From Pseudomonas sp. PDM04 (GTDB lineage Bacteria; Pseudomonadota; Gammaproteobacteria; Pseudomonadales; Pseudomonadaceae): DNA of 64,000 bases. This document shows, piece after piece, positions 54,105 through 63,056 of the stretch (positions are counted from its first letter, which is position 1; every line of letters begins with the position of its first letter). The notes below the pieces were generated by a model that saw only the letters and a list, made by a program, of their open reading frames with translations, searched no databases and had not been told where the DNA came from. The stretch is taken from contig NZ_JACVAI010000001.1 in NCBI RefSeq assembly GCF_014851765.1, positions 1,116,001 to 1,180,000 of the forward strand, given 5' to 3'. A program made the translations under genes and the position numbers.

Positions 54105-54884
54105 TTACTTCTCGACGAACGCACGCTCGATCAGGTAGTCACCCGGCTCGCGCATCCGCGGCGAAACCTTGAGGCCGAAGCTGTTCAGCACTTCGCTGGT
54201 CTCGTCGAGCATGCTCGGGCTGCCGCACAGCATGGCGCGGTCGTCCTGTGGGTTGATTGGTGGCAGACCGATGTCACTGAACAGCTTGCCGCTGCGCATC
54301 AGGTCGGTCAGGCGGCCTTCGTTTTCGAAAGGCTCGCGGGTGACGGTCGGGTAGTAGATCAACTTGTCACGCAGGGCCTCGCCGAAGAACTCGTTCTGCG
54401 GCAGGTGCTCGGTGATGAATTCGCGATAGGCGACTTCGTTGACGTAACGTACGCCGTGGCACAGGATCACTTTTTCGAAACGCTCGTAGGTTTCCGGGTC
54501 CTGAATGACGCTCATGAAAGGCGCCAGACCGGTGCCGGTGCTGAGCAGGTACAAATGTTTGCCAGGCTTCAAGTCGTCCAGTACCAGCGTGCCGGTAGGC
54601 TTCTTGCTGATGATGATCTCGTCGCCTTCCTTCAAATGCTGCAACTGGGAAGTCAGCGGACCATCAGGCACCTTGATGCTGAAGAACTCGAGATGCTCTT
54701 CCCAGTTCGGGCTGGCAATCGAGTAAGCGCGCATAAGCGGGCGGCCATTGGGCTGTTGCAGGCCGATCATCACGAACTGACCGTTCTCGAAGCGCAGGCC
54801 CGGATCACGGGTGCACTTGAAGCTGAACAGGGTGTCGTTCCAGTGGTGAACACTGAGGACACGCTCGTGGTTCATGTTGCTCAT
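54105..54884 (-). CDS. fpr: Ferredoxin/flavodoxin-NADP+ reductase
   Basis: A 259-residue FAD enzyme moving electrons between NADPH and ferredoxin. The FAD motif RAYSIASP is near residue 51, the NADP-binding segment LLSTGTGLAPFMSVI near residue 110, and the C-terminus ends in FVEK, typical of bacterial short Fpr. I chose the ATG at 54884 (MSNMNHERVL) with GGAG about 10 bases before it. It is divergent from finR, which is known to activate fpr in P. putida. Confidence 0.95.
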   Translation of the reverse strand: MSNMNHERVLSVHHWNDTLFSFKCTRDPGLRFENGQFVMIGLQQPNGRPLMRAYSIASPNWEEHLEFFSIKVPDGPLTSQLQHLKEGDEIIISKKPTGTLVLDDLKPGKHLYLLSTGTGLAPFMSVIQDPETYERFEKVILCHGVRYVNEVAYREFITEHLPQNEFFGEALRDKLIYYPTVTREPFENEGRLTDLMRSGKLFSDIGLPPINPQDDRAMLCGSPSMLDETSEVLNSFGLKVSPRMREPGDYLIERAFVEK

Positions 54885-55019
54885 GTACGTGGGACTCCTG
54901 GAGATTTGTCTGCGCCTGTGCGTTGACCAAAGTGCTCTGCGCAATTGCAACGTATTCTAATCGCGACGACAATATCTGTTAACTGGATTATTAAGATAAG
55001 GGTTATCGGTTATATAGAT

Positions 55020-55946
55020 ATGCGATTTACTCTCCGTCAACTTCAAGTCTTCGTCGCCGTCGCCCAGCAGGAGAGCGTTTCCCGCGCTGCCGGGCTGCTC
55101 AATCTCTCGCAATCGGCGGCGAGCACCTCGATCACCGAACTGGAGCGCCAGTCCAGCTGCCAGCTGTTCGACCGCGCCGGCAAACGACTGAGCCTCAATG
55201 CGCTGGGTAAACAGCTGCTGCCACAGGCGGTGGCACTGCTGGACCAGGCCAAGGAGATCGAAGACCTGCTCAATGGCAAGTCCGGTTTCGGTTCCCTTGC
55301 GGTCGGCGCGACCCTGACCATCGGCAACTACCTGGCCACGCTGTTGATCGGTGGCTTCATGCAGCGCCATCCGGAAAGCCAGGTAAAGCTGCATGTGCAG
55401 AACACTGCCAACATTGTGCAACAGGTCGCGCATTATGAAATTGATCTGGGTCTAATCGAAGGTGACTGCAGCCATCCGGATATCGAGGTGCAAAGCTGGG
55501 TCGAGGATGAACTGGTGGTGTTCTGCGCACCGCAGCATCCGTTGGCGATCCGCGGCACCGCGACCATGGAAGCGCTGAGCCAGGAGGCCTGGATTCTGCG
55601 TGAACAGGGCTCCGGTACGCGGCTGACGTTTGACCAGGCCATGCGTCATCATCGCAGCGCGCTGAACATCCGCCTGGAACTGGAACACACCGAAGCCATC
55701 AAGCGCGCGGTGGAATCGGGGTTGGGGATTGGTTGTATCTCACGCCTGGCGCTGCGCGATGCGTTCCGGCGCGGCAGCCTGGTGCCGGTGGAAACACCGG
55801 ACCTGGACCTGGCGCGACAGTTTTATTTCATCTGGCACAAACAGAAATACCAGACATCGGCGATGCGCGAATTCCTCGAGCTGTGCCGCGCCTTCACCGC
55901 CGGGGTCCAGCGCAGCGACGAGATCGTGCTGCCGCCCATTGCTTAA
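55020..55946 (+). CDS. finR: LysR-type regulator FinR
   Basis: A 308-residue LTTR. The N-terminal helix-turn-helix is RQLQVFVAVAQQESVSRAAGLLNLSQSAASTSITELE, followed by a LysR substrate domain (about 88-300). Divergence from fpr, with 135 bases between the starts, matches the P. putida finR-fpr arrangement, where FinR raises fpr expression on superoxide or osmotic stress. Its stop shares TTAA with the dgkA stop on the other strand. The ribosome site is weak. Confidence 0.88.
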   Translation: MRFTLRQLQVFVAVAQQESVSRAAGLLNLSQSAASTSITELERQSSCQLFDRAGKRLSLNALGKQLLPQAVALLDQAKEIEDLLNGKSGFGSLAVGATLTIGNYLATLLIGGFMQRHPESQVKLHVQNTANIVQQVAHYEIDLGLIEGDCSHPDIEVQSWVEDELVVFCAPQHPLAIRGTATMEALSQEAWILREQGSGTRLTFDQAMRHHRSALNIRLELEHTEAIKRAVESGLGIGCISRLALRDAFRRGSLVPVETPDLDLARQFYFIWHKQKYQTSAMREFLELCRAFTAGVQRSDEIVLPPIA

Positions 55947-56305
55947 AGCAGGATCACCGCCCAGACCAGCGCGATCATGGTCAACGCCACCAATTGGGCG
56001 GCGCTGCCCATGTCCTTGGCGTTCTTGGACAGCGGATGCAGCTCGAGGGAAATGCGGTCGATGGCCGCCTCCACCGCCGAATTGAGCAACTCGACGATCA
56101 ATGCCAGCAGACAGACAGCAATCAACACCGCCTGCTCGACACGACTGACATTCAAAAAGAACGAAAGCGGGATCAGGATGACGTTGAGCAACACCAGTTG
56201 GCGAAAAGCCGCTTCCCCGGTGAAGGCGGCGCGCAGGCCGTCCAGCGAATAGCCGGAGGCGTTGAGGATGCGTTTCAGGCCGGTCTGGCCTTTGAAAGGG
56301 GACAT
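55943..56305 (-). CDS. dgkA: Diacylglycerol kinase DgkA
   Basis: A 120-residue inner-membrane enzyme with three hydrophobic helices, which phosphorylates diacylglycerol released from membrane lipids. The active-site signature VELLNSAVEAAIDRISLE is near residue 70. The longer ORF runs upstream without a family N-terminus, so I chose the ATG at 56305 (MSPFKGQTGLKRI). It lies 76 bases after erdR on the same strand, as in P. aeruginosa PA3603-PA3604. Confidence 0.92.
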   Translation of the reverse strand: MSPFKGQTGLKRILNASGYSLDGLRAAFTGEAAFRQLVLLNVILIPLSFFLNVSRVEQAVLIAVCLLALIVELLNSAVEAAIDRISLELHPLSKNAKDMGSAAQLVALTMIALVWAVILL

Positions 56306-56381
56306 AAGCGTGGCAACTGACCAAAAAAGGAGTGGGAAAGCTAGTTCAACCCAGGTCAAAAAAGCGTGAAGACGCCCGCCC

Positions 56382-57032
56382 TTACTGGCTTGAAATTGAC
56401 TCAAGTTGTTGCAGAAGCAACGCCGCCTGGGTCCGGGTCCGCACATTCAGCTTACGGAAAATCGCCGTGACGTGAGCCTTGATCGTCGCTTCCGACACGC
56501 TCAGCTCATAGGCAATCTGCTTGTTCAGCAACCCTTCGCAGACCATGGTCAGCACCCGGAACTGCTGGGGTGTGAGGCTGGCCAGGCCTTCGCTGGCGGC
56601 CTTGGCTTCGTCGGAAACGCTGACGGCTTCAAACGCCTGGGGCGGCCAGAATACATCGCCATCAAGCACCGCGCGCACGGCTTTCTGGATCACGCTCAGG
56701 TCACTGGACTTGGGAATGAAGCCACTGGCGCCGAACTCACGGGACTTCACCATGATCGAGGCCTCTTCCTGGGCCGAGACCATCACCACCGGAATCTGCG
56801 GATACTGCCCACGCAGCAGCACCAGCCCGGAAAATCCGTAGGCACCCGGCATGTTCAGGTCCAGCAGCACCAGGTCCCAGTCGGACTTTTCGTCGAGTCG
56901 GGTTTCCAGTTCGGCAATGCTCGCCACTTCCACTAGGCGGACATCCGGGCCAAGGCCCAGGGTCAAGGCCTGGTGCAAGGCGCTGCGAAAAAGTGGGTGG
57001 TCATCGGCAATCAGGATTTCGTATGTGGCCAT
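56382..57032 (-). CDS. erdR: LuxR-family response regulator ErdR
   Basis: A 216-residue response regulator. The phospho-acceptor aspartate is in LVLLDLNMPGAYG near residue 58, with acidic ILIADDHPLFR at the N-terminus. The C-terminal LuxR helix-turn-helix is LTPQQFRVLTMVCEGLLNKQIAYELSVSEATIKAHVTAI. In P. aeruginosa ErdR (PA3604) acts with the neighbouring dgkA order seen here and drives acetate/ethanol metabolism genes. No sensor kinase is adjacent. Confidence 0.88.
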   Translation of the reverse strand: MATYEILIADDHPLFRSALHQALTLGLGPDVRLVEVASIAELETRLDEKSDWDLVLLDLNMPGAYGFSGLVLLRGQYPQIPVVMVSAQEEASIMVKSREFGASGFIPKSSDLSVIQKAVRAVLDGDVFWPPQAFEAVSVSDEAKAASEGLASLTPQQFRVLTMVCEGLLNKQIAYELSVSEATIKAHVTAIFRKLNVRTRTQAALLLQQLESISSQ

Positions 57033-57254
57033 TTTTCAAATGATCCTGTTCTTCAAACAGCGCAAGGTGCAGCCACGGAGCGGCACCCACAGGGCGCGTT
57101 CAACGCCAGTTACATGACGGTTCATGTCGCTTTTCACGTAAGAAATGCGGCGTATCAATTCTCGGCCGCGCCCTGATCGGCGCCAAGCATGCCCAGCGAA
57201 ACCGGGGTGGTCAAGGTGCCTGGCCGCTACAGTTCTTTGCAGTATGGGCGACAA

Positions 57255-57998
57255 TCAACCGGTGACAGCACTGCCGTTCGGCACAAAGGCCATCAGCTCG
57301 GCATGTGCCGGTGTACTGACGTTCATGTCCAGCTGGTGCTTGGCATCCAGGTAATGCTGGCTGAACACATCGAAATAAGCGTCCAGCGCCGATGCAGCCT
57401 CGACATCGCCCGCCAGATCGAGGCACAGCGCAGCCACTTCGGCCGTGCACAAGTGCTCGCTGCGGGTCGAGCGACGCAGGCGATAGCGCGACAGTTTCTC
57501 GGGCAGCAGGCTGAGGATCGGCAGTGCATCGAAATACGGGCTTTTGCGGAAGATCTTCCGGGCCTCGGTCCAGGTCGCATCCAGGAGAATGAATAAAGGC
57601 CGCCGGGTGCTGTCGACCTCGACCGTGTTGGTCACCCGCTCGGGTTCAACGTACTCGCCGGGAAAGACCAGGTACGGCTGCCATTGCGGGTCGGCGAGCA
57701 ATGCCAGCAGTTGCGGATCGGGCTCGGTGCGCGACCAGATGAATGCATGATTGTCACGCACCACATCCGCAATCAGCCATCCGGTGTTGCTCGGCTTGAA
57801 CACTTCCTTGTTGGTCATGATCAGGCATACGCCGGAGCGGGTCTCGACCTGCGGGCGCCAGGCGCACAGGCAATGACTGACGATCACCCGGCAGTCATGG
57901 CAACGGGGCGCTCGCCAGCCACGGGCCTGAAGCGGCTTGATGCCCTCCTCCTCGCGCTGGTCGCGCAAACGGGCTACGGCGTTGGGGGCATGGTTCAT
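57255..57998 (-). CDS. DTW-domain protein, tRNA-uridine aminocarboxypropyltransferase (TapT-like)
   Basis: A 247-residue protein of the DTW family. It has N-terminal cysteines CHDCRVIVSHCLC near residues 34-46 and the family motif LLDATWTEARKIF near residue 136. Family members transfer the aminocarboxypropyl group of SAM to uridine, making acp3U in tRNA. It lies upstream of erdR on the same strand, 222 bases away. Confidence 0.85.
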   Translation of the reverse strand: MNHAPNAVARLRDQREEEGIKPLQARGWRAPRCHDCRVIVSHCLCAWRPQVETRSGVCLIMTNKEVFKPSNTGWLIADVVRDNHAFIWSRTEPDPQLLALLADPQWQPYLVFPGEYVEPERVTNTVEVDSTRRPLFILLDATWTEARKIFRKSPYFDALPILSLLPEKLSRYRLRRSTRSEHLCTAEVAALCLDLAGDVEAASALDAYFDVFSQHYLDAKHQLDMNVSTPAHAELMAFVPNGSAVTG

Positions 57999-58182
57999 CG
58001 TGGGCTGTACCGGGAAACAGGGGAAATCGACACGAACGACACTCGGGGCAATAAAGGCCGCAGTTTATCAGAGCCGTCCGCGCAAGCCTGTACCGTCCGG
58101 ACCACCTCCCCTATAATTCGCGCCCACTGAACGCACAGTCATGTGACAGGTCGAAGCACCAGTCACTGAACAGGAGAGTTTC

Positions 58183-58608
58183 ATGTTGCGCCTTATCGTT
58201 CCCACCGCTGCCATTCTGCTGGCGTCGTCCTTCAACGCTCAGGCTGCGTCCTTGAGTGAGCAGAATCTCAACCGAGAGCTGCGCAACGTCGCCGCCCAAA
58301 GCAGCGTCGGCACGCCACGGGCGATCAACGAAGACATTCTCGATCAGGGCTATACCGTCGAAGGCAACGTGCTGATCAATCACTTGAGCGTGCAAAGCAG
58401 CCACGCCCAGAAGATGCGCGCCGAACCCAAGGCGGTTTATTTCCAGCTCGGCTCCTCCGTCTGCAACAACCCGGGCTTCCGCAAGCTGATGGCAAAGGGC
58501 GCGATCATGCGTTACGACTTCACCGAGGTGAAGACCAATCGAGCGGTCGGCTCGGCCAGCTTCCAGGAATCGGATTGCCCGAAAGCCACGCCAGCGAAGA
58601 AAAAGTGA
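58183..58608 (+). CDS. Exported protein of the PA3611-like quorum-sensing-regulated virulence factor family
   Basis: A 141-residue protein with signal peptide MLRLIVPTAAILLASSFNAQA and a single small domain (about 22-130) containing two cysteines (SVCNNPGF and ESDCPK), likely joined by a disulfide. It resembles P. aeruginosa PA3611, and the nearby dgkA, erdR and DTW genes keep the same region order. The function is unknown. AGGAG lies about 7 bases before the ATG. Confidence 0.78.
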   Translation: MLRLIVPTAAILLASSFNAQAASLSEQNLNRELRNVAAQSSVGTPRAINEDILDQGYTVEGNVLINHLSVQSSHAQKMRAEPKAVYFQLGSSVCNNPGFRKLMAKGAIMRYDFTEVKTNRAVGSASFQESDCPKATPAKKK

Positions 58609-58609
58609 T

Positions 58610-58804
58610 TCAACGGGTATTGGCGCGCCGCTGTTCATCCTCGGCGCGCAGTTCCGCAACCAGTGCCTGCAAGTAGCGCGAGCGTCGCTCGCCCCCCTCC
58701 AGACGTCGGCGGCACTCCTCCTCGAGACTCAAATGATGGGTCTCGGCCGATGACATCAGTAATCGATACAGTTGCGTATCGATCTCCAGAATGATTCTGG
58801 CCAT
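58610..58804 (-). CDS. Small helical protein, possible ribbon-helix-helix or coiled-coil regulator
   Basis: A 64-residue protein. The ATG at 58804 has a strong AAGGAGG 9 bases upstream. The sequence MARIILEIDTQLYRLLMSSAETHHLSLEEECRRRLEG looks like a beta strand then two helices, as in ribbon-helix-helix proteins, followed by a charged helical tail (RYLQALVAELRAEDEQRR). I do not recognise a named family. It converges tail to tail with the QS-regulated protein gene, only one base apart. Confidence 0.65.
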   Translation of the reverse strand: MARIILEIDTQLYRLLMSSAETHHLSLEEECRRRLEGGERRSRYLQALVAELRAEDEQRRANTR

Positions 58805-59160
58805 TGCTTCCCGCCTCCTTGCACTTCGCCCGTGTTTGAGCAAATAAAATCCTTGAACCGCTCGTACTGCGCGCCCTGCCTTTGACGCAAAGTTGTCGTG
58901 TCATGCCTGTAATTTAGTAAATCAGAGAGTCGGACACTCGGCGCGCGTTCAGACGAGCGGTGAAACCACCTTGCAAATCGTCAATAAGCGGTTGCCAGGA
59001 AAGACTTTGCGGCGCAATGATCAAGTCAGCGCAAATCCCCGCGAGGGTCTAGATTCACAGTATTCACATTCATTTTTCTCGGCAGGAAGGGGGCTGCCTG
59101 ATCGACGTCTTGCGATGCGCCTCACCCAAAGGAACACTGCCTGAATGGAAGGAGAATTCA
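58805..59160. other. Gene-free stretch before the LOG-like gene
   Basis: 356 bases. GGAAGGAGA just before 59161 is the ribosome site of the LOG-like gene. The middle is without a convincing gene or structure. Confidence 0.5.
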
Positions 59161-60279
59161 ATGCCTTACCAACCCAATGACCTCCTTAACCGTCATTTCG
59201 CAGAAAGCGGCCACGACCTCATCAGCAAGGTCGAAGAACAACTCAACCTTGTTTCACCCAATAGCCCGAACATCCCGATCTACCGCGACATGATTCTGAC
59301 CGTGCTGCGCATGGCCCAGGAAGATCACAACCGTTGGAACGCGAAAATCACCCTGCAAGCCCTCCGCGAACTGGAACAGGCCTTCCGAGTGCTCGAACAG
59401 TTCCGGGGCCGGCGTAAAGTCACGGTTTTCGGCTCGGCCCGTACCCCCATCGAACATCCGTTGTATGGCATGGCCCGCGAACTCGGCGCCGCGCTGGCGC
59501 GCTCGGACCTGATGGTGATTACCGGTGCCGGCGGCGGCATCATGGCGGCAGCCCACGAAGGTGCCGGCCTGGAGCACAGCCTGGGATTCAACATCACCCT
59601 GCCCTTCGAGCAGCATGCCAACCCCACGGTGAACGGCACCACCAACCTGCTGCCGTTCCATTTCTTCTTTACCCGCAAGCTGTTCTTCGTCAAGGAAGCC
59701 GATGCGCTGGTGCTGTGCCCTGGCGGTTTCGGCACACTGGACGAGGCGCTGGAAGTACTGACGCTGATCCAGACCGGCAAAAGCCCGCTGGTGCCGGTGG
59801 TGCTGCTGGATGCCCCGGGCGGCCAGTTCTGGCACGGCGCGCTGGACTTCATCCGCAATCAACTGGAGGAAAATCGCTACATCCTGCCGACCGACCTGAA
59901 ACTGGTGAGCCTGGTCCACAGCGCCGAAGAGGCCGTGGAGCAGATCAACCAGTTCTATAGCAACTTCCACTCCAGCCGCTGGCTCAAGCATCAATTCGTG
60001 ATCCGCATGAACCACAAGCTCAGCGACGATGCGCTCGAACACCTGCAACACGCCTTCGCCGACCTGTGTCTGAGCGATCACTTCCATCAACATGCCTACA
60101 GCGGAGAAGAGCAGGACGAAGCGCGATTCAGCCATCTGGTTCGACTGGCCTTCACCTTCAACGCCCGTGATCATGGACGCCTGCGGGAACTGGTCGACTA
60201 CATCAACCTGCCGGAGAACTGGGCGCACTCCAAGCCAGTGGCAGCACAACGCACGCGGCAACCCTTGAAGGTCACGTGA
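59161..60279 (+). CDS. LOG-like Rossmann-fold protein (TIGR00730-type nucleotide-binding)
   Basis: A 372-residue protein. The core is a lysine-decarboxylase-like or LOG Rossmann domain (about 85-260): VFGSARTPIEHPLYGMARELG, ITGAGGGIMAAAHEGAG and CPGGFGTLDEALE, the PGGxGTxxE motif. LOG enzymes remove ribose phosphate from cytokinin nucleotides or AMP; the longer bacterial group with N- and C-terminal extensions, as here, is poorly characterised. The ATG at 59161 has GGAAGGAG just upstream. Confidence 0.85.
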   Translation: MPYQPNDLLNRHFAESGHDLISKVEEQLNLVSPNSPNIPIYRDMILTVLRMAQEDHNRWNAKITLQALRELEQAFRVLEQFRGRRKVTVFGSARTPIEHPLYGMARELGAALARSDLMVITGAGGGIMAAAHEGAGLEHSLGFNITLPFEQHANPTVNGTTNLLPFHFFFTRKLFFVKEADALVLCPGGFGTLDEALEVLTLIQTGKSPLVPVVLLDAPGGQFWHGALDFIRNQLEENRYILPTDLKLVSLVHSAEEAVEQINQFYSNFHSSRWLKHQFVIRMNHKLSDDALEHLQHAFADLCLSDHFHQHAYSGEEQDEARFSHLVRLAFTFNARDHGRLRELVDYINLPENWAHSKPVAAQRTRQPLKVT

Positions 60280-60286
60280 GGCAAAA

Positions 60287-60318
60287 AAAACGGCCCGCTA
60301 TCGAATAGCGAGCCGTTT
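60287..60318. terminator. Bidirectional terminator between the LOG-like gene and recX
   Basis: AAACGGC-C-CGCTAT pairs with ATAGCG-A-GCCGTTT around CGA. A-rich and T-rich ends flank it on both sides. Confidence 0.85.
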
Positions 60319-60321
60319 CAG

Positions 60322-60789
60322 TCAATCATCCATCCCTCGGCCGCTTAACAAGCGGCTGATCATTTCCATGGAGTAACCACGATAACTCAGGAACCGACCT
60401 TGCTTGGCGCGCTCCCGGGCGTCTATCGGTATATGCCCGGAGAACTTGCGCCGCCAGGTGTCCTCCAACTGCTCCTGCCAGTTGATACCGCTCTCGCGCA
60501 ACGCGAGTTCGATATCACTGCGTTGCAGGCCACGCTGGCTTAATTCTTCGCGAATACGCAAAGGGCCATAGCCTGATCGGGCCCGGTAGGAAACGAAGCT
60601 TTCGAGGTAACGGGATTCGGACAGCAACCCCTCTTCCGTCAAACGGTCGAGCGCCGTGTCGATCATTTCAGGGAGGGCGCCGCGCTGACGCAGTTTACGC
60701 GTCAGTTCGACCCGACCGTGCTCGCGTCGTGCGAGCAGGTCCATTGCGGTTCGCCGCACCGCGACGAGTGTATCGAGTACGGCGGTCAT
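60322..60789 (-). CDS. recX: RecA regulator RecX
   Basis: A 155-residue helical protein that binds RecA filaments and limits RecA activity. Family pattern: [23 protein letters not shown] near residue 15 and [20 protein letters not shown] near residue 70. It starts 8 bases after the recA stop, so it is read from the recA transcript. Confidence 0.95.
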   Translation of the reverse strand: MTAVLDTLVAVRRTAMDLLARREHGRVELTRKLRQRGALPEMIDTALDRLTEEGLLSESRYLESFVSYRARSGYGPLRIREELSQRGLQRSDIELALRESGINWQEQLEDTWRRKFSGHIPIDARERAKQGRFLSYRGYSMEMISRLLSGRGMDD

Positions 60790-60797
60790 CGGATCGA

Positions 60798-61856
60798 TCA
60801 GATATCAGCGTCAGCCATGTCATCTTCAGTCTCTTTGACTGCAGAGGCCTTGGAGTCCGCGATGACGGCTGGAGAGAGCAACTTGTCACGCAGTTGCTTC
60901 TCAAGGGCTGCGGCAACCTCAGGGTTATCCGCGAGGAACTTGGCCGAGTTGGCCTTGCCCTGACCGATCTTGGTGCCGTTGTAGGCATACCAGGCACCGG
61001 ACTTCTCGACGAAACCGTGCAGGACGCCCAGGTCGATCATCTCACCATTGAGGTAGATGCCCTTGCCGTAAAGAATCTGGAACTCGGCCTGACGGAACGG
61101 CGAAGCCACCTTGTTCTTCACAACCTTGACGCGGGTTTCGCTGCCGACGACTTCATCACCTTCTTTCACCGCACCGGTACGGCGGATGTCCAGACGAACC
61201 GAGGCGTAGAACTTCAGCGCGTTACCACCGGTGGTGGTTTCCGGGCTGCCGAACATCACGCCGATTTTCATGCGGATCTGGTTGATGAAGATCACCAGGC
61301 AGTTGGCATTCTTGATGTTACCGGTGATTTTACGCAGCGCCTGGGACATCAGGCGGGCTTGCAGGCCCACGTGCATGTCACCCATTTCGCCTTCGATTTC
61401 AGCCTTTGGCACCAGGGCCGCCACGGAGTCGACGATGATCACGTCAACCGCGTTGGAACGCACCAGCATGTCGGTGATTTCCAGGGCTTGCTCGCCGGTG
61501 TCCGGCTGGGAAACCAGCAGGTCGTCGACGTTGACGCCCAGTTTGCCGGCGTATTCAGGGTCCAGGGCATGTTCGGCGTCGACGAATGCGCAGGTCGCAC
61601 CGGCTTTTTGAGCCTGGGCGATCACCGACAATGTCAGTGTGGTTTTACCGGAAGATTCAGGACCGTAGATTTCAACAATACGGCCTTTTGGCAGGCCGCC
61701 GATGCCGAGCGCGATGTCCAGCCCCAGAGAGCCCGTGGAGATGGCCGGGATCGCCTGACGGTCCTGATCGCCCATACGCATTACGGCACCCTTGCCGAAT
61801 TGACGTTCGATCTGACCCAGGGCCGCAGCCAAGGCTTTCTTCTTGTTGTCGTCCAT
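60798..61856 (-). CDS. recA: Recombinase A
   Basis: A 352-residue recombinase and SOS co-protease. Walker A is GPESSGKTT near residue 66 and [10 protein letters not shown] near residue 92 carries the catalytic glutamate. Loop 2 lies in the [19 protein letters not shown] region near 212. The acidic tail ends in DDMADADI. I chose the ATG at 61856 ([17 protein letters not shown]) with TGAGG upstream. A LexA box is about 41-56 bases further upstream. Confidence 0.98.
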   Translation of the reverse strand: MDDNKKKALAAALGQIERQFGKGAVMRMGDQDRQAIPAISTGSLGLDIALGIGGLPKGRIVEIYGPESSGKTTLTLSVIAQAQKAGATCAFVDAEHALDPEYAGKLGVNVDDLLVSQPDTGEQALEITDMLVRSNAVDVIIVDSVAALVPKAEIEGEMGDMHVGLQARLMSQALRKITGNIKNANCLVIFINQIRMKIGVMFGSPETTTGGNALKFYASVRLDIRRTGAVKEGDEVVGSETRVKVVKNKVASPFRQAEFQILYGKGIYLNGEMIDLGVLHGFVEKSGAWYAYNGTKIGQGKANSAKFLADNPEVAAALEKQLRDKLLSPAVIADSKASAVKETEDDMADADI

Positions 61857-61896
61857 TAAAGTCCTCACGTAATCAATAAGGCCTGACGGCCAACAC

Positions 61897-61912
61897 CTGT
61901 ATAAGTAGCCAG
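61897..61912 (-). promoter_or_regulatory. LexA box upstream of recA
   Basis: CTGTATAAGTAGCCAG (+ strand) is a CTG-N10-CAG element with a TATA core, 41-56 bases upstream of the recA start. Confidence 0.9.
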
Positions 61913-61939
61913 TATTATTCCACAGGGATTCAGGATCGC

Positions 61940-62440
61940 CTACCCCTGATTTGAGATTTCTGCCGAGGCATGGCGCAGCAGCCCCTCTAGCGCGGCCTTC
62001 ACCGTTTGTCGGCGGACTTCATCGCGGTCACCGGGGAAGTGCTGCAGCTCGCTGAACACCCGCTCGCCGACGCCCCAGGCCAGCCACACCGTGCCTACCG
62101 GTTTGTTCGGCGAACCGCCATCCGGCCCGGCCACGCCGCTGACCGCCACGGAGAAAAATGCCCGGCTGCGCTCCTGCGCGCCCCTGGCCATGGCCTCGAC
62201 CACCTCGCGACTGACCGCCCCCACCGTGGTGAACAGTTCCACCGGAACACCCAATTGCAGGTTTTTCTGCAGGTTGGAGTACGTGACGTAACCGGCCTCG
62301 AACCACGCCGAACTGCCGGGAATGCGGGTAATGGCCTCGGCGATGCCGCCACCGGTACAGGACTCGGCGGTGGAGACATGGGCGTTGAGCATCTGCAATT
62401 GCCTGCCGAGGTCGGCGGCCAGCTGGGTGATCACTTTCAC
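61940..62440 (-). CDS. cinA: CinA-family nicotinamide-nucleotide amidase
   Basis: A 166-residue CinA C-terminal domain enzyme that deamidates NMN to nicotinate mononucleotide. Motifs: [34 protein letters not shown] near residue 22, with the active-site serine and lysine/tyrosine pattern, and [21 protein letters not shown] near residue 100. I chose the GTG at 62440, because GGAG ends 6 bases before it; the ATG at 62446 would place the GGAG directly against the start. recA follows on the same strand, as in many pseudomonads. Confidence 0.9.
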   Translation of the reverse strand: MKVITQLAADLGRQLQMLNAHVSTAESCTGGGIAEAITRIPGSSAWFEAGYVTYSNLQKNLQLGVPVELFTTVGAVSREVVEAMARGAQERSRAFFSVAVSGVAGPDGGSPNKPVGTVWLAWGVGERVFSELQHFPGDRDEVRRQTVKAALEGLLRHASAEISNQG

Positions 62441-62519
62441 GGGCATCTCCTGATCGGGCGCTATGGACCTACCGTACACGAGCGCATCGCGCTTGCAAGT
62501 GACAGGGTTGCTCAAGATG

Positions 62520-63056
62520 TTAGCGGATAAGCGCCCTCACATACGCCTGGCAAGCCTGCAAGGCGATCAGTGCACGATCGCCGGCATCGGTGATGGCGAT
62601 AATTCGTTGAGCATGCGCCGGGTCAAGTCGGGCGCGTGGGGCGCCATGATCCACGCCGCCGGCGCCGGAGGTGGCTGGCATTGCGCAGCCTGGGGCAATG
62701 TCGCCGGCCTCGAGGAGGACTGACAGGCGCACATCAGCAGTGGCAAGACGATCGCGCAGGCGATCCTGATCACGTTGGGCATCGCTCAGCGCTCGGTAAT
62801 GGGTGTGTTCACTGGTCGCCAGCTGCTGCTCCAGCGCCTGGCGCCGGTCCTGGTCAGCCTGCTGTCGGGCGGCTGCCGCCAGGGTCAGCTGGTTCAGCGA
62901 TTCGGCGTGCAGCCGGGCCTGGTCCGTCAGTTGCCGCGCGTAACGCGCCTCCTGATAACGCCAGGCCAGCGTCGCCGGGCCAGCGGCCAGCACCACCAGC
63001 AAAACCACCAGCCCAGCGGCCCGCCATGACAGCGGCATCAGACCGATGGCTGGCAT
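62520..63056 (-). CDS. Phage-type i-spanin (Rz-like lysis protein)
   Basis: A 178-residue protein. It has one N-terminal membrane segment (about 11-31, AAGLVVLLVVLAAGPATLAW) and a long coiled-coil-like periplasmic region rich in Q, A, L and R (about 35-110), the Rz plan. A second gene is nested in another frame (62567-62782). The ATG at 63056 has GAGGGCGG upstream and overlaps the endolysin stop. Confidence 0.85.
   Translation of the reverse strand: MPAIGLMPLSWRAAGLVVLLVVLAAGPATLAWRYQEARYARQLTDQARLHAESLNQLTLAAAARQQADQDRRQALEQQLATSEHTHYRALSDAQRDQDRLRDRLATADVRLSVLLEAGDIAPGCAMPATSGAGGVDHGAPRARLDPAHAQRIIAITDAGDRALIALQACQAYVRALIR
62567..62782 (-). CDS. Nested o-spanin lipoprotein (Rz1-like)
   Basis: A 71-residue protein wholly inside the Rz-like gene in a different frame. 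A signal segment MPNVIRIACAIVLPLLMCAC ends in a lipobox-like cysteine at residue 20. The mature part is proline-rich (PPPAPAAW), as in Rz1. The nesting and features match the known Rz/Rz1 pattern; the lipobox is imperfect (MCAC), so this stays a prediction. Confidence 0.7.
   Translation of the reverse strand: MPNVIRIACAIVLPLLMCACQSSSRPATLPQAAQCQPPPAPAAWIMAPHAPDLTRRMLNELSPSPMPAIVH

Noticed and set aside
53120..54172. Long open frame across trmO and flanking repeats
   Set aside because: It runs through the REP elements and trmO in a different frame and has no recognisable domain.
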